From: Bacteroidales bacterium H3
Lineage (GTDB): Bacteria; Bacteroidota; Bacteroidia; Bacteroidales; Muribaculaceae
NCBI GenBank assembly: GCA_001701135.1
Contig: DAAN01000019.1
Location: forward strand, 71,236-135,235
Length of the DNA: 64,000 nucleotides
Direction of reading: 5' to 3'
The notes below the pieces were generated by a model. That model worked only from the letters and a program-made list of their open reading frames with translations, did no database searches and was not told the DNA's origin. Within the stretch, counting starts at the first letter, position 1. Every line of letters begins with the position of its first letter. The position numbers and the translations under genes were made by a program. Shown here piece after piece: positions 34,635-44,156 of the stretch.

Positions 34635-36644
34635 ATGAAAAAAGATTTTACTCCACCCGCCGACCCTGAGCTGTCGCCCGAGGCCGACCCCGTAGAACTT
34701 CCCGAGAACGCGTTCCGCGAGCTTGCAGCCGACGAGAACTACCGTCCGCTGATGCACCCCGACCGCACTTATCCCGAGGTGACGGCCTACTCCGTAATCA
34801 TGGGCCTTGTGCTCTGCATAGTCTTCAGCGCCGCCGCCGCATATCTTGGTCTGAAAGTAGGCCAGGTTTTCGAGGCCGCCATCCCCATCGCCATCATCGC
34901 CGTAGGCCTTTCGGGTGCGCTCGGCAAGAAGAATGCACTGGGGCAGAATGTCATCATCCAGTCGATCGGCGCCTGCTCGGGTGTGATAGTGGCCGGCGCA
35001 ATTTTCACCCTTCCGGCGCTCTACATCCTGCAGGCCAAGTATCCCGAAATCTCTGTAAACTTCTTCCAGATTTTCTGCAGCTCGCTGCTTGGAGGCATAC
35101 TCGGCATACTCTTCTTCATCCCCTTCCGCAAATATTTCGTGAAGGACATGCACGGCAAATATCCCTTCCCTGAAGCCACAGCCACCACTCAGGTACTCGC
35201 CTCGGGGCAGACAGCCGGCACCGACGGGAGCAAACAGGCCCGCACGCTGGTTATAGCCTCGCTCATCGGCGGCATCTACGACTATGTGGTCGAGACCTTC
35301 GGCTTCTGGGCAGGCACGCTCAACACCACCGTGGCCCACTGGGGCGAAACAATCGCGGCCAAGACCAAACTTGTGCTCACCTGCAACACCGGAGCCGCCG
35401 TGCTCGGCCTGGGCTACATAATCGGTCTGAAATACGCATTTATCATCACCGCCGGCTCGCTGCTGGCATGGTGGGTGATCGTGCCTCTGCTCGGCACATA
35501 CGGCAACGCCGAAATCGCCGCAATGACTCCCGACGCCATTTTCGGCAACTACGTGCGCATGATCGGCATCGGCGGCATAGCCATGGCCGGCGTCATCGGC
35601 ATCATCAAATCGTGGCCCATCATCCGCCAGGCCGTAGGGCTGGCCGGACGTGAATTCCGCGGAGGCGCCGCCCGCGGCGAAAGGCCTGTGCGCTGGCAGA
35701 CCGACATCTCCATGAAGCATATCGTGTTCTTCATCGCCATCGCCCTTGTGGCCGTGCTCATCTTCTTCTGGTTCGGCGTGATCCACAACTGGTGGCAGGC
35801 ACTGGTGGCATGGGTAGTCGTCACCGTCATCGCATTCCTCTTCACCACCGTAGCCGCCAATGCCATAGCCATCGTGGGGTCCAACCCCGTGTCGGGCATG
35901 ACGTTGATGACCCTTATCATCGCTTCGGCAATCTTCGTGGCCATCGGTCTGAGCGGCACCTCGGGCATCGTTGCCTCAATGGTAATCGGCGGCGTGGTCT
36001 GCACTGCCCTCTCCATGGCCGGCGGCTTCGTCACCGACCTCAAGGTAGGCTACTGGCTCGGCACCACACCCAAGAAACAGGAACAGTGGAAATTTCTCGG
36101 CACACTTGTGTCGGCAGCCACTGTCGGCGGTGTGATCCTCGTGCTCAATCAGGTCTACGGCTTCGACCCCGACGCCCCCGGATCGCTTGTGGCACCCCAG
36201 GCCAACGCTATGGCCAAAGTCATCGAACCGCTCATGATGGGCGGCGACACCCCCTGGATTCTATACATGACAGGCGTGATACTGGCACTGCTGCTCAACT
36301 GGCTGGGCGTGCCAGTGCTGGCCTTCTGCCTGGGCATGTTCATACCCCTTTCGCTCAACACTCCGCTCCTCATCGGCGGCGCAGTGGCACACTTCGTCAG
36401 CCACAGTTCGAAAGACTCACGCCTCAACGACGCCCGCCGCGACCGCGGCACCCTCATCGCCTCGGGTCTCATCGCCGGCGGCGCGCTCTTCGGTGTCTTC
36501 GCAGCCCTCACTCGCTTCTGCGGCTTCGAGTACAGCTGTCCGCTTGATGCAGGCACCCTGCAGATACTCGGCATCGTGGCCTATGCGCTCATCATCGCAT
36601 ATCTCTGGATCGACTCGGTGAGCGTAAAGAAACTGAAATCCTGA
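34635..36644 (+). CDS. OPT family oligopeptide transporter
   Basis: 669 residues, about 14-16 membrane helices, inner membrane. An N-terminal hydrophilic stretch is followed by PEVTAYSVIMGLVLCIVFSAAAAYLGLKVGQVFEA, where the YLGLKVGQ part is the OPT signature. YPFPEATATTQVLASG and GSNPVSGMTLMTLI are also typical. Probably proton-driven uptake of peptides or metal-peptide complexes (family knowledge). It starts 18 bases after ssb and is 4 bases upstream of the MATE gene. Confidence 0.93.
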   Translation: MKKDFTPPADPELSPEADPVELPENAFRELAADENYRPLMHPDRTYPEVTAYSVIMGLVLCIVFSAAAAYLGLKVGQVFEAAIPIAIIAVGLSGALGKKNALGQNVIIQSIGACSGVIVAGAIFTLPALYILQAKYPEISVNFFQIFCSSLLGGILGILFFIPFRKYFVKDMHGKYPFPEATATTQVLASGQTAGTDGSKQARTLVIASLIGGIYDYVVETFGFWAGTLNTTVAHWGETIAAKTKLVLTCNTGAAVLGLGYIIGLKYAFIITAGSLLAWWVIVPLLGTYGNAEIAAMTPDAIFGNYVRMIGIGGIAMAGVIGIIKSWPIIRQAVGLAGREFRGGAARGERPVRWQTDISMKHIVFFIAIALVAVLIFFWFGVIHNWWQALVAWVVVTVIAFLFTTVAANAIAIVGSNPVSGMTLMTLIIASAIFVAIGLSGTSGIVASMVIGGVVCTALSMAGGFVTDLKVGYWLGTTPKKQEQWKFLGTLVSAATVGGVILVLNQVYGFDPDAPGSLVAPQANAMAKVIEPLMMGGDTPWILYMTGVILALLLNWLGVPVLAFCLGMFIPLSLNTPLLIGGAVAHFVSHSSKDSRLNDARRDRGTLIASGLIAGGALFGVFAALTRFCGFEYSCPLDAGTLQILGIVAYALIIAYLWIDSVSVKKLKS

Positions 36645-36648
36645 CCGT

Positions 36649-37932
36649 TTGAACCGCAAGATACTCAGGCTGGCGATACCGTCAATCGCCGCCAACATCA
36701 CCACTCCCCTGCTGGCCCTGGTCGACACCGCGATCACCGGCCACATGGGGAGTGCCCGTTTTCTGGCCGCGATAGCCCTCGGCGGGGTGATGTTCAACAT
36801 GCTTTACTGGATCTTTTCATTTCTCCGCGGAGGCACCTCGGGGCTTTCGTCGCAGGCCTACGGCGCCGGCGACATGCGCGCCGTGGCGCTGGTGCTCAAG
36901 CGCTCGCTCACCGTGGCGCTGGCCGCCGGAGCGGTGATGATACTGCTGCAGAGACCGCTGCTCACCGTCATGGGGCGATTCCTCGATCCCGACGACCCGG
37001 CGGTGCTGTCGCTTGCGTCACTCTACTTCACCATCCTGATATGGGGCGCGCCGGCGGTGCTCGGCAACTATGCCATGTCGGGCTGGTTTCTGGGCATGCA
37101 GAATTCGCGCATGCTGCTCTGGGTGTCGCTGATCATCAACATCACCAACATAGCCCTGAGCCTGATACTTGTCTACATCTTCCACATGGGACTGACCGGT
37201 GTGGCCACCGGCACCCTTGTGGCCCAGTGGGTGGGATTCGGCGCCGGATTCCTGTTTATGCACGGCTACCGCATACCCTCCACCACCCTTCGCGAAGTGA
37301 TGCGCTGGAGCGAGCTGAAGCGCTTTTTCAAAGTTAATCTGGAAGTGATGCTCCGCACCATATGCCTCGTGGCCGTCACCGTGTGGTTCACCCGCACCGG
37401 CGCACAGCAGGGAGCCGTGATTCTGGCGGTCAACACACTGCTGATGCAGCTGTTTCTGCTCTTCTCCTATATGATGGATGGCTTCGCCTTTGCGGGCGAG
37501 GCGCTGGTGGGCCGATTCGTCGGTGCCCGCGACTGGCAGCAAATGCGCCTGTGCGTGCATCGGCTGTTTATGTGGGGAGCCGCCTGGGCCTCGGTATTCA
37601 CACTTGTATATCTGCTTTGCGGCGAATCGTTTCTGAACCTGCTCAGCGACGACCCTGCGGTGGTCCGCGCCTCAGGCGAATACTATCTGTGGGCTGTGAG
37701 CATCCCTCTGGTCAGCTTCGCCGCTTTCGCATGGGACGGCGTCTACATCGGCGCCACCCTCACCCGCCAGCTGCTGATCTCAATGGCCGGAGCCATGGCC
37801 GTCTTCTTCATCACCCTCCACTTCCTCTACTCATCCCTCGGGAACCACGCCCTTTGGCTCGCTTTCGTCCTCTATCTCGGCGCCCGGGGTCTTTTCCAGA
37901 CAATCCTCTACCGTTTCCACAAATTCGGCTGA
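36649..37932 (+). CDS. MATE family efflux transporter (DinF-like)
   Basis: 427 residues, 12 membrane helices. Family features: LRLAIPSIAANITTPLLALVDTAITGHMG (key PSIAANIT and VDTAITGH) and SGLSSQAYGAGD. The start codon is TTG at 36649: an in-frame stop at 36634 and the family-typical N-terminus NRKILRLAIP leave no other choice. It begins 4 bases after the OPT stop. Exports cationic compounds using an ion gradient (family knowledge). Its transcript ends at a strong hairpin. Confidence 0.92.
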   Translation: MNRKILRLAIPSIAANITTPLLALVDTAITGHMGSARFLAAIALGGVMFNMLYWIFSFLRGGTSGLSSQAYGAGDMRAVALVLKRSLTVALAAGAVMILLQRPLLTVMGRFLDPDDPAVLSLASLYFTILIWGAPAVLGNYAMSGWFLGMQNSRMLLWVSLIINITNIALSLILVYIFHMGLTGVATGTLVAQWVGFGAGFLFMHGYRIPSTTLREVMRWSELKRFFKVNLEVMLRTICLVAVTVWFTRTGAQQGAVILAVNTLLMQLFLLFSYMMDGFAFAGEALVGRFVGARDWQQMRLCVHRLFMWGAAWASVFTLVYLLCGESFLNLLSDDPAVVRASGEYYLWAVSIPLVSFAAFAWDGVYIGATLTRQLLISMAGAMAVFFITLHFLYSSLGNHALWLAFVLYLGARGLFQTILYRFHKFG

Positions 37933-37950
37933 CAAAGAGCGACTCCACAG

Positions 37951-37994
37951 AACAACAAAAGGAAATGCGCCGCGACGCATTTCCTTTTGTTGTT
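37951..37994. terminator. Bidirectional terminator, 19-bp perfect stem
   Basis: The left arm 37951-37969 starts AACAACAAAAGG and ends AATGCG; the right arm 37976-37994 is its exact complement; loop of six bases CCGCGA. A-rich and T-rich flanks of the arms allow use in both directions. It sits between convergent MATE and thioredoxin genes. Confidence 0.92.
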
Positions 37995-38016
37995 AAATGA
38001 GACTGTAAAAAACGGT

Positions 38017-39060
38017 TTATTTGGGAGCAGAGGGGTCAAGGGCCGCACGAACCGCAGCCTTGAGTTCCTCGCCCTGGAGGTCACGGGTGAGAATGGTGCC
38101 GTCGGGGCCGATGAGCATTATACACGGAATTCCCGAGATGCCGTAGAGGTCGGTGGGAACCGACTGTGCGTTGATGATCTGAGGCCAGGGGAGCTGATGA
38201 GCCTTGATGGCGCGGAGAGTCTTTTCCGGTTCATCCCACACGGCCACGCCGAGCACCTCGAAATTCTTGTCTTTGTTCTCCTCGAGTATCTCCTTGATCA
38301 CCTTGGTTTCGCGGATACAGGGCCCGCACCAGCTTGCCCAGAAGTCAACGAGAGTGTATTTGCCACGGCCCACATAGTCGGAGAAGCGCTGCACGGTGGA
38401 ATCGTTTTTCACCTCGAAGTCGATGAATTTGTTTCCCGGCATGGTTTTCTGCTTCTGTTCGAGCGCCTGGAGAAGTTTGGTGGTGCGGGCATATCGCTTC
38501 ATCTGCGGACGGCGGTCGAGCTGCTGGCGCAGAGTGGGCAGATCGAGTCCGTAGGCCTCCTCTACAAAAAAGAGGTAACCGATGGGATTCTCCACATTGG
38601 CTGTGATGACCGAATCCATATAGGCGTCGTAGCGAGCCTTGATGGGAGCCATGCGCTGCTCAAAAGTAGAGTCCTGCGGCAGTTTGGCAGCCTCGGCCTG
38701 AAGGGCCTGGATGCCGCGCATGCAGTTGGCAAGCTCGGCATTGAGTTTGCCGCCGTCGACAGCGCCTCCACGGTTGACCACGATGGGGGCATTCTCAAGA
38801 ATCAGTGAGCCGAAACGGTCGCCGCCGACCATGATGCGTGCCATCACAGGCGCCGCCACAGCTCCTTTGAACACAGCTTTACCCGACTCCACTTTCACAG
38901 AGTCGATTTTGTCGCCATTGTCGTAGTTTACCAGAAATGCCTGCTGGCCGTTGGCCTTGGGAGGCATAGGCACGGTGACAGTGTAGGCGTCGTCGGCCGA
39001 GGCAGCCGAGCAGGCGGCCATCAGCACCACGCCTATAAGTGGAAGATATTTGAGTTTCAT
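38017..39060 (-). CDS. TlpA/ResA-like thiol-disulphide oxidoreductase lipoprotein
   Basis: 347 residues from the ATG at 39060 (MKLKYLPLIGVVLMAAC), giving a lipoprotein signal with the cysteine at 17. An N-terminal DUF4369-like beta domain (about 30-130) and helical linker lead to a C-terminal thioredoxin fold: FWASWCGPCIRETKVI with catalytic CGPC near 240-243, GISGIPCIMLIGPDG with the cis-proline. It probably reduces disulphides in the periplasm. The upstream ATG at 39087 would spoil the signal peptide. Confidence 0.9.
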   Translation of the reverse strand: MKLKYLPLIGVVLMAACSAASADDAYTVTVPMPPKANGQQAFLVNYDNGDKIDSVKVESGKAVFKGAVAAPVMARIMVGGDRFGSLILENAPIVVNRGGAVDGGKLNAELANCMRGIQALQAEAAKLPQDSTFEQRMAPIKARYDAYMDSVITANVENPIGYLFFVEEAYGLDLPTLRQQLDRRPQMKRYARTTKLLQALEQKQKTMPGNKFIDFEVKNDSTVQRFSDYVGRGKYTLVDFWASWCGPCIRETKVIKEILEENKDKNFEVLGVAVWDEPEKTLRAIKAHQLPWPQIINAQSVPTDLYGISGIPCIMLIGPDGTILTRDLQGEELKAAVRAALDPSAPK

Positions 39061-39125
39061 AAATTTGGAGATTATATTGAAAACCATTAATTTTGTTTTT
39101 TGTAGAAAAAATCTCTTTCAAGCCA

Positions 39126-39133
39126 CAAAAATA
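39126..39133 (-). promoter_or_regulatory. Promoter -7 box of the TlpA-like gene
   Basis: Perfect TATTTTTG on the minus strand; no clear -33 element. The start site would be near 39119, 60 bases before the ATG. On the plus strand a weaker TATTTTG at 39170 may serve the acyl-CoA ligase. Confidence 0.55.
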
Positions 39134-39218
39134 GGCAAAAAAATTGTTACTATTGTATCCGGTCTGAAATATTTTGAGCAGACACTTATATATAGATAAC
39201 GAAAAACAACGCAAAAAG

Positions 39219-40868
39219 ATGTCAGAGAACCTCATCGCAGCCATCGGCAACAGTATAAAATCGAACTGGGACATACCCTCGCTGGCCGACTACAACGGTA
39301 AATCTTTCACCTACGGAGAGGTGGCACGGCGCATCGCCCACATCCATCTCCTTTTCGAAGCCGCCGGAGTGAAACCGGGCGACAAAGTGGCTCTCTGCGC
39401 TAAGAATTCCGCCGAATGGGCATGCACATTTCTGGCAGGCATCACATTCGGCGCCATCGTGGTGCCCCTGCTGCATGAGTTCCACGTCGAAAATGTGGCA
39501 CACCTTGTCACCCACAGCGAGGCCCGCCTCCTTTTCACCGACCAGCAGATTGCCGTAAATCTCGACATGGAAAAGATGCCTCTGGTGAAAGCCGTGATCA
39601 CACTCGACAACTTCAAGACGGTGCACTCCAACGACAAGGCCATCGACGAAGCTGCCGCTTCGCTCGACTGCCTGTTCCAGCAGCGTTATCCTAAAGAATT
39701 CACATCCGCCGACCTGCACTATATCACACCCGCGCAGGATCAGACCGCTCTGATCAACTACACGTCAGGTTCGGCCGGATACTCCAAGGGCGTGATCCTC
39801 ACCTACGGCAACCTGTGGGCCAACATCGATTTCGCCCTCAGGCAGATACCATTCCTGCGCCACGGCGACGGCATGCTCTCCATGCTGCCTCTTGCCCATA
39901 TGTACGGGCTGGCGTTTGAGTTCCTATTCCCCTTCTGCAAGGGGTGTCATATCACTTTCTTAGGACGAGTACCCTCGCCTAAAGTAGTGCTTGAAGCTTT
40001 CGCGCAGGTGCGTCCGCAGCTTGTGATCACCGTGCCGCTGGTGATCGAAAAGATAGTAAAGACACGCGTGTTCCCCGAAATCAGGAAACCGGGCATACGT
40101 GTGCTCACCGGCCTCCCCGGCATTCGCCATATCATATTCGGCAAGGTGCGCAAACAGCTGCTCCAGGCATTCGGCGGCGAGCTTAAAGAGTTGGTGATGG
40201 GAGGCGCCGCCCTCCCCGCCGAGGTTGAGGATTTCCTACGGCTTATCAAATTCCCCTTCACCATCGGCTACGGCATGACCGAATGCGCGCCCCTGATCAC
40301 CTATGAATGGTGGCGCACACAGAAGCCCCGTTCGGTGGGCCGTCTGGTCGACGGTATGGAGGCCCGCATCGACTCTCCCGACCCGCGGAGGGTGCCCGGC
40401 GTGCTCTATATCAAGGGACCCAACGTGATGAAAGGATATTTCAAAAACGAGCAGGCCACACGCGACGCCCTCACCGACGACGGCTGGCTCAACACCGGCG
40501 ACATCTGCACCATCGACTCCGAGGGCTATCTCTACATCCGCGGCCGCGAAAAGAGCATGATTCTCGGATCCTCGGGCCAGAACATATACCCCGAGGAAAT
40601 CGAGGTGATTCTCAACGACCTGCCGCTGGTGAGCGAGAGTATCGTGGTGGACCGCAAGGGGAAACTCGTGGCAATCGTGCACCCCGACTACGACGAAGCG
40701 CGTCGTCAGGGATTCGACGAAGCCCAGACCGACCGGAAGGTGCGTCAGCTGCTCCCCGTCCTCAACCAGAAACTGCCCGGCTACTCCCGCGTATCGGAAA
40801 TCGAGATAAAACCCGACGAATTCGAGCACACACCCAAGCATTCCATCCGCCGCTTCATCTACAAGTGA
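39219..40868 (+). CDS. Long-chain fatty acid-CoA ligase (AMP-binding enzyme)
   Basis: 549 residues from the ATG at 39219 (MSENLIAAIGNSIK). AMP-binding signature INYTSGSAGYSKGVILT near residue 190 (key TSGSxGxxKGV), GYGMTECAPLI near 350, DDGWLNTGDIC near 430, and the C-terminal GREKSMILGSSGQNIYPEE with the hinge and catalytic-lysine region. It activates fatty acids to acyl-CoA via acyl-AMP. An upstream in-frame ATG at 39174 is rejected because the family N-terminus begins near SENLIAAI. It stands alone between tlpA-like and gltX. Confidence 0.92.
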   Translation: MSENLIAAIGNSIKSNWDIPSLADYNGKSFTYGEVARRIAHIHLLFEAAGVKPGDKVALCAKNSAEWACTFLAGITFGAIVVPLLHEFHVENVAHLVTHSEARLLFTDQQIAVNLDMEKMPLVKAVITLDNFKTVHSNDKAIDEAAASLDCLFQQRYPKEFTSADLHYITPAQDQTALINYTSGSAGYSKGVILTYGNLWANIDFALRQIPFLRHGDGMLSMLPLAHMYGLAFEFLFPFCKGCHITFLGRVPSPKVVLEAFAQVRPQLVITVPLVIEKIVKTRVFPEIRKPGIRVLTGLPGIRHIIFGKVRKQLLQAFGGELKELVMGGAALPAEVEDFLRLIKFPFTIGYGMTECAPLITYEWWRTQKPRSVGRLVDGMEARIDSPDPRRVPGVLYIKGPNVMKGYFKNEQATRDALTDDGWLNTGDICTIDSEGYLYIRGREKSMILGSSGQNIYPEEIEVILNDLPLVSESIVVDRKGKLVAIVHPDYDEARRQGFDEAQTDRKVRQLLPVLNQKLPGYSRVSEIEIKPDEFEHTPKHSIRRFIYK

Positions 40869-40984
40869 CACCCAGGCCGGGGATCAGACGGCAGGAGCAA
40901 ACAGTTGCTGCGCCCGCAGCTTGTCATATTCCATGCGGAGGTAGCGGAAATATAGAATTTTTAGGTGATTTGAGAAATATTCAT

Positions 40985-40992
40985 TAATTTTG
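40985..40992 (+). promoter_or_regulatory. Promoter -7 box of gltX
   Basis: Perfect TAATTTTG; TTAG about 20 bases upstream is a poor -33. The gltX ATG follows 47 bases later. Confidence 0.65.
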
Positions 40993-41038
40993 TGCCGGAT
41001 TTGCGCCATGCCGCTTTCCGCTTCAAATTTCGCCAAAA

Positions 41039-42577
41039 ATGACTGACAGAAAAGTTAGAGTACGTTTTGCCCCCTCTCCCACAGGCCCCCTCCATATCGG
41101 AGGCGTGCGTACAGCCCTCTATAACTACCTCTTCGCCCGCCAGAACGGCGGCGACATGATTCTCCGCATCGAGGACACCGACTCCCACCGCTTCGTGCCC
41201 GGAGCCGAGGAGTATATCAACGAGTCGCTCAGCTGGCTCGGCATCGGCATCGATGAAGGCGTGCGCGAAGGCGGCAATTACGGTCCCTACAAGCAGAGCG
41301 AGCGCCGCGACATCTACCGCCACTATGTGAAGCAGCTCCTCGACAACGGCAAGGCATACATCGCTTTCGACACTCCGGAGGAACTGGAAAAAGCGCGCTC
41401 GGAAAAACCCAACTTCCAGTACGACGCATCAACCCGCATGTCGATGCGCAATTCCCTGTCAATGCCCAAGGAGGAGGTGGATCGTCTTGTGGCCGACGGC
41501 ACACCCTACGTGGTGCGCTTCCTAATTCAGCCCGGCATCGACGTCACCGTCGACGACCTCATCCGCGGCAAAGTGACCATCAACTCATCGATTCTCGACG
41601 ACAAAGTGCTCTACAAGAGCGCCGACGACCTTCCCACATACCATCTGGCCAACATAGTCGATGATCATCTCATGGAGATCACCCACGTGATCCGCGGCGA
41701 GGAATGGCTCCCCTCGGCTCCCCTGCATGTGCTTCTTTACGACGCTTTCGGCTGGAGCGACACAGCACCCCGATTCGTGCATCTGCCCCTGCTGCTCAAA
41801 CCCGACGGCAAAGGCAAACTATCCAAGCGCGACGGCGATCGCCTCGGCTTCCCCGTGTTCCCGCTGGAATGGCACGACCCCGTCAGCGGCGCCGTGTCGG
41901 CCGGTTTCCGCGAGAAAGGCTATCTGCCTGAAGCCCTTGTCAACTTCCTTGCGCTCCTGGGATGGAACCCCGGCGACGACACCGAGGTAATGGACATCGA
42001 TCAGCTGATTCAGAAGTTCTCATTCTCCCATTGCTCGAAATCGGGCGCACGATTCGCCTTCGAGAAAGGCCGCTGGTTCAACCACGAATACCTGATGAAC
42101 ACCCCCGGCGAGAAACTCGCCGAAATGTTCGCCCCCTATATGAAGCAGAATGGCGTAAATCCCGCCGATTTCCGCATTGACTATACCGCACGCGCCCTCG
42201 ACCTTGTGAAAGGCCGCGCCGAACTGCTGCCCGACCTCTGGACGCAGGCCGACTTCTTTTTCAAAGCTCCTGAATCATACGCCGAAAAGGATGTGCGCAA
42301 GCGCTGGAAAGAGGACACCCCGCAGATCATGGAGCAGCTCATAGGCGTGCTCGAGAGCCTCGAGGATTTCTCAAGCGCCGCAGCGGAGCCTGTAGTACTC
42401 GGATGGATCACCGACAACGGCTATCACATGGGAAATGTGATGAACGCTTTCCGTCTTGCCGTGGTGGGTCGCTGCACCGGTCCCCACATGTTCGACATCA
42501 CCGAGCTGATCGGTCGCCCCGAAACCATCAGGCGTCTGCGCCGTGCAATAGACAGCATAAAGTTGCCCGAGGCATAA
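41039..42577 (+). CDS. gltX: Glutamate-tRNA ligase
   Basis: 512 residues. Class I synthetase motifs: [20 protein letters not shown] (HIGH-type HIGG near residue 16) and [13 protein letters not shown] (KMSKS-type, near 262). Charges tRNA-Glu with glutamate in the cytoplasm. It is followed by waaA after 40 bases and is probably co-transcribed with it. Confidence 0.97.
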   Translation: MTDRKVRVRFAPSPTGPLHIGGVRTALYNYLFARQNGGDMILRIEDTDSHRFVPGAEEYINESLSWLGIGIDEGVREGGNYGPYKQSERRDIYRHYVKQLLDNGKAYIAFDTPEELEKARSEKPNFQYDASTRMSMRNSLSMPKEEVDRLVADGTPYVVRFLIQPGIDVTVDDLIRGKVTINSSILDDKVLYKSADDLPTYHLANIVDDHLMEITHVIRGEEWLPSAPLHVLLYDAFGWSDTAPRFVHLPLLLKPDGKGKLSKRDGDRLGFPVFPLEWHDPVSGAVSAGFREKGYLPEALVNFLALLGWNPGDDTEVMDIDQLIQKFSFSHCSKSGARFAFEKGRWFNHEYLMNTPGEKLAEMFAPYMKQNGVNPADFRIDYTARALDLVKGRAELLPDLWTQADFFFKAPESYAEKDVRKRWKEDTPQIMEQLIGVLESLEDFSSAAAEPVVLGWITDNGYHMGNVMNAFRLAVVGRCTGPHMFDITELIGRPETIRRLRRAIDSIKLPEA

Positions 42578-42617
42578 TTTCCCCGGATTTTCATGCATCA
42601 AAATTAATCGCCGAGCA

Positions 42618-43904
42618 GTGAATTTTCTCTACAACACGGCCATCAGGCTTTACGGAGCCGCCGCACAGGTGGTGTCGCTCCGGAGCAAGAAGGTCAGAAA
42701 AATGCTTCGCGGACAGCATCACACCAACGACACACTGCGCCGCAAACTCGCCGACAAGCCCGGAGCCATCTGGTTCCATGCCTCGTCGCTTGGCGAATTC
42801 GAACAGGGACGTCCGCTCATAGAGCGTCTCAAACGCGAACATCCCGAAAAGCCCGTGCTACTGTCGTTCTTCTCCCCCTCGGGCTATGAGGTGAGGAAAA
42901 ACTACCATCTGGCCGACTGCGTGGTCTATCTCCCCTTCGATGCGCCCCACCGCGTACGCAAATTCATCGAGCTGGCCCGCCCCTCCATGGCCATCTTCAT
43001 AAAATATGAATTCTGGGGCAATTATCTCGAGGAACTGCACCGCCGTGGCATCCCCACATATATCATATCCACGATTTTCCGCCCCGGACAGCGCTTTTTC
43101 CGACGCGGCGGCGAGATGTTTCGCCGCATGCTTCACTGCTTCACTCACCTTTACGTGCAGGACGAACGCTCGCGTCGCCTGCTGAAAATCATCGGAATAG
43201 AAAACGTGACCGTGGCGGGCGACACCCGCTTCGACCGTGTGACCGACGTGATGCGTTCCACAGTCGACATCCCCGGCTTCCCCGGTTTCGCCCCCGACGC
43301 CCGCATGCGACTCATAGTCGGCTCGTCGTGGGAGGCAGATGAAGACATCTATGTGCCCTGGCTCAACCTCCATCCCGAAGTGGCTTTCATCATCGCCCCC
43401 CACGAATTCAACGAGACTCGTCTGGAGGCGCTACGCAACCGGTTCAGCAGCAAAGTAATGCTTCTGTCGGAATGGATCAACGTAATCAAAAAGTCACGCG
43501 CCGCCGGCACTCCCGTGCCCGTGTGGATGAAAGACATACGCGGCATCATCGTCGATTCGTTCGGCAAACTGTCGTCGCTCTACCGCTTCGCCGACATCGC
43601 ATATATCGGCGGCGGGTTCGGAGCCGGAATCCATAATCTCAACGAAGCCGCAGTATATGGCATACCTGTGGTTTTCGGCCCCAACCATCAGAAATTCAAG
43701 GAAGCCGGCGACCTCATCCAGTGCGGTGGCGGCTTCTCGGTCACCGATGCCGGCAGCCTCTCGCAGACGCTCGATTCCCTGCTGCTGTCGCCGGTTCTCC
43801 TGAAAAATGCCGGCGAAAGCGCCGGTGCCTACATCCGCGCCAACCTCGGCGCCACCGACCGCATCTTTGCCGACCTTTTCCCCTCGACCGACACACCGAA
43901 GTAA
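42618..43904 (+). CDS. waaA: 3-deoxy-D-manno-octulosonic acid (Kdo) transferase
   Basis: 428 residues. Inner-membrane glycosyltransferase adding Kdo to lipid A precursors. The N-terminal hydrophobic segment is followed by AIWFHASSLGEFEQGRPLIERL (key HASSLGEF-Q), IKYEFWGNYLEEL and, near the C-terminus, FGAGIHNLNEAAVYGIPVVFGP (key GIHN-EAA-YG-PV-FGP). The start is GTG at 42618; no in-frame ATG lies nearby upstream. It follows gltX. Confidence 0.95.
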   Translation: MNFLYNTAIRLYGAAAQVVSLRSKKVRKMLRGQHHTNDTLRRKLADKPGAIWFHASSLGEFEQGRPLIERLKREHPEKPVLLSFFSPSGYEVRKNYHLADCVVYLPFDAPHRVRKFIELARPSMAIFIKYEFWGNYLEELHRRGIPTYIISTIFRPGQRFFRRGGEMFRRMLHCFTHLYVQDERSRRLLKIIGIENVTVAGDTRFDRVTDVMRSTVDIPGFPGFAPDARMRLIVGSSWEADEDIYVPWLNLHPEVAFIIAPHEFNETRLEALRNRFSSKVMLLSEWINVIKKSRAAGTPVPVWMKDIRGIIVDSFGKLSSLYRFADIAYIGGGFGAGIHNLNEAAVYGIPVVFGPNHQKFKEAGDLIQCGGGFSVTDAGSLSQTLDSLLLSPVLLKNAGESAGAYIRANLGATDRIFADLFPSTDTPK

Positions 43905-43974
43905 ACCGGAATACACCGCAGTAAACCTGGAGGCTTTCAACAGCCCTGTCTGATTTTCTGAAATAAACCCGGAT

Positions 43975-44028
43975 CGGATATATCCGCTCCGTTGGCCTCG
44001 CGCACGCGCGGGCGCGTAGACGTGCGCG
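43975..44028. other. Palindrome and strong GC hairpin in the gyrB upstream region
   Basis: CGGATATATCCG (43975-43986) is a perfect 12-bp palindrome. CGCGCACG (43999-44006) pairs with CGTGCGCG (44021-44028) around a 14-base loop; it is followed by A-runs, not T-runs, so it is not a normal plus-strand terminator. Both lie just upstream of the gyrB promoter. The rest of 43905-44156 shows nothing else. Confidence 0.6.
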
Positions 44029-44047
44029 CAAAAAAGGATGTGAAAAG

Positions 44048-44079
44048 TTTGCGGCAATCAGTTTTTTTTCGTAATTTTG
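44048..44079 (+). promoter_or_regulatory. Promoter of gyrB
   Basis: TTTG at 44048-44051, 20-base spacer, TAATTTTG at 44072-44079: a perfect Bacteroidetes promoter. The start site would be near 44086, about 70 bases before the ATG. Confidence 0.85.
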
Positions 44080-44156
44080 TATCGAAAACCAAAAGGCCGC
44101 CCATGAGGCGCCACTTCGCCATAACGCGTTGTAACGCAATTGATTAAACCAACTTT

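Noticed and set aside
34605..35786. 393-codon minus-strand ORF opposite the OPT transporter
   Set aside because: Shadow of a GC-rich transporter gene, with no recognisable domain.
43999..44028. Intrinsic terminator of waaA
   Set aside because: The stem is followed by A residues, not T, on the plus strand.
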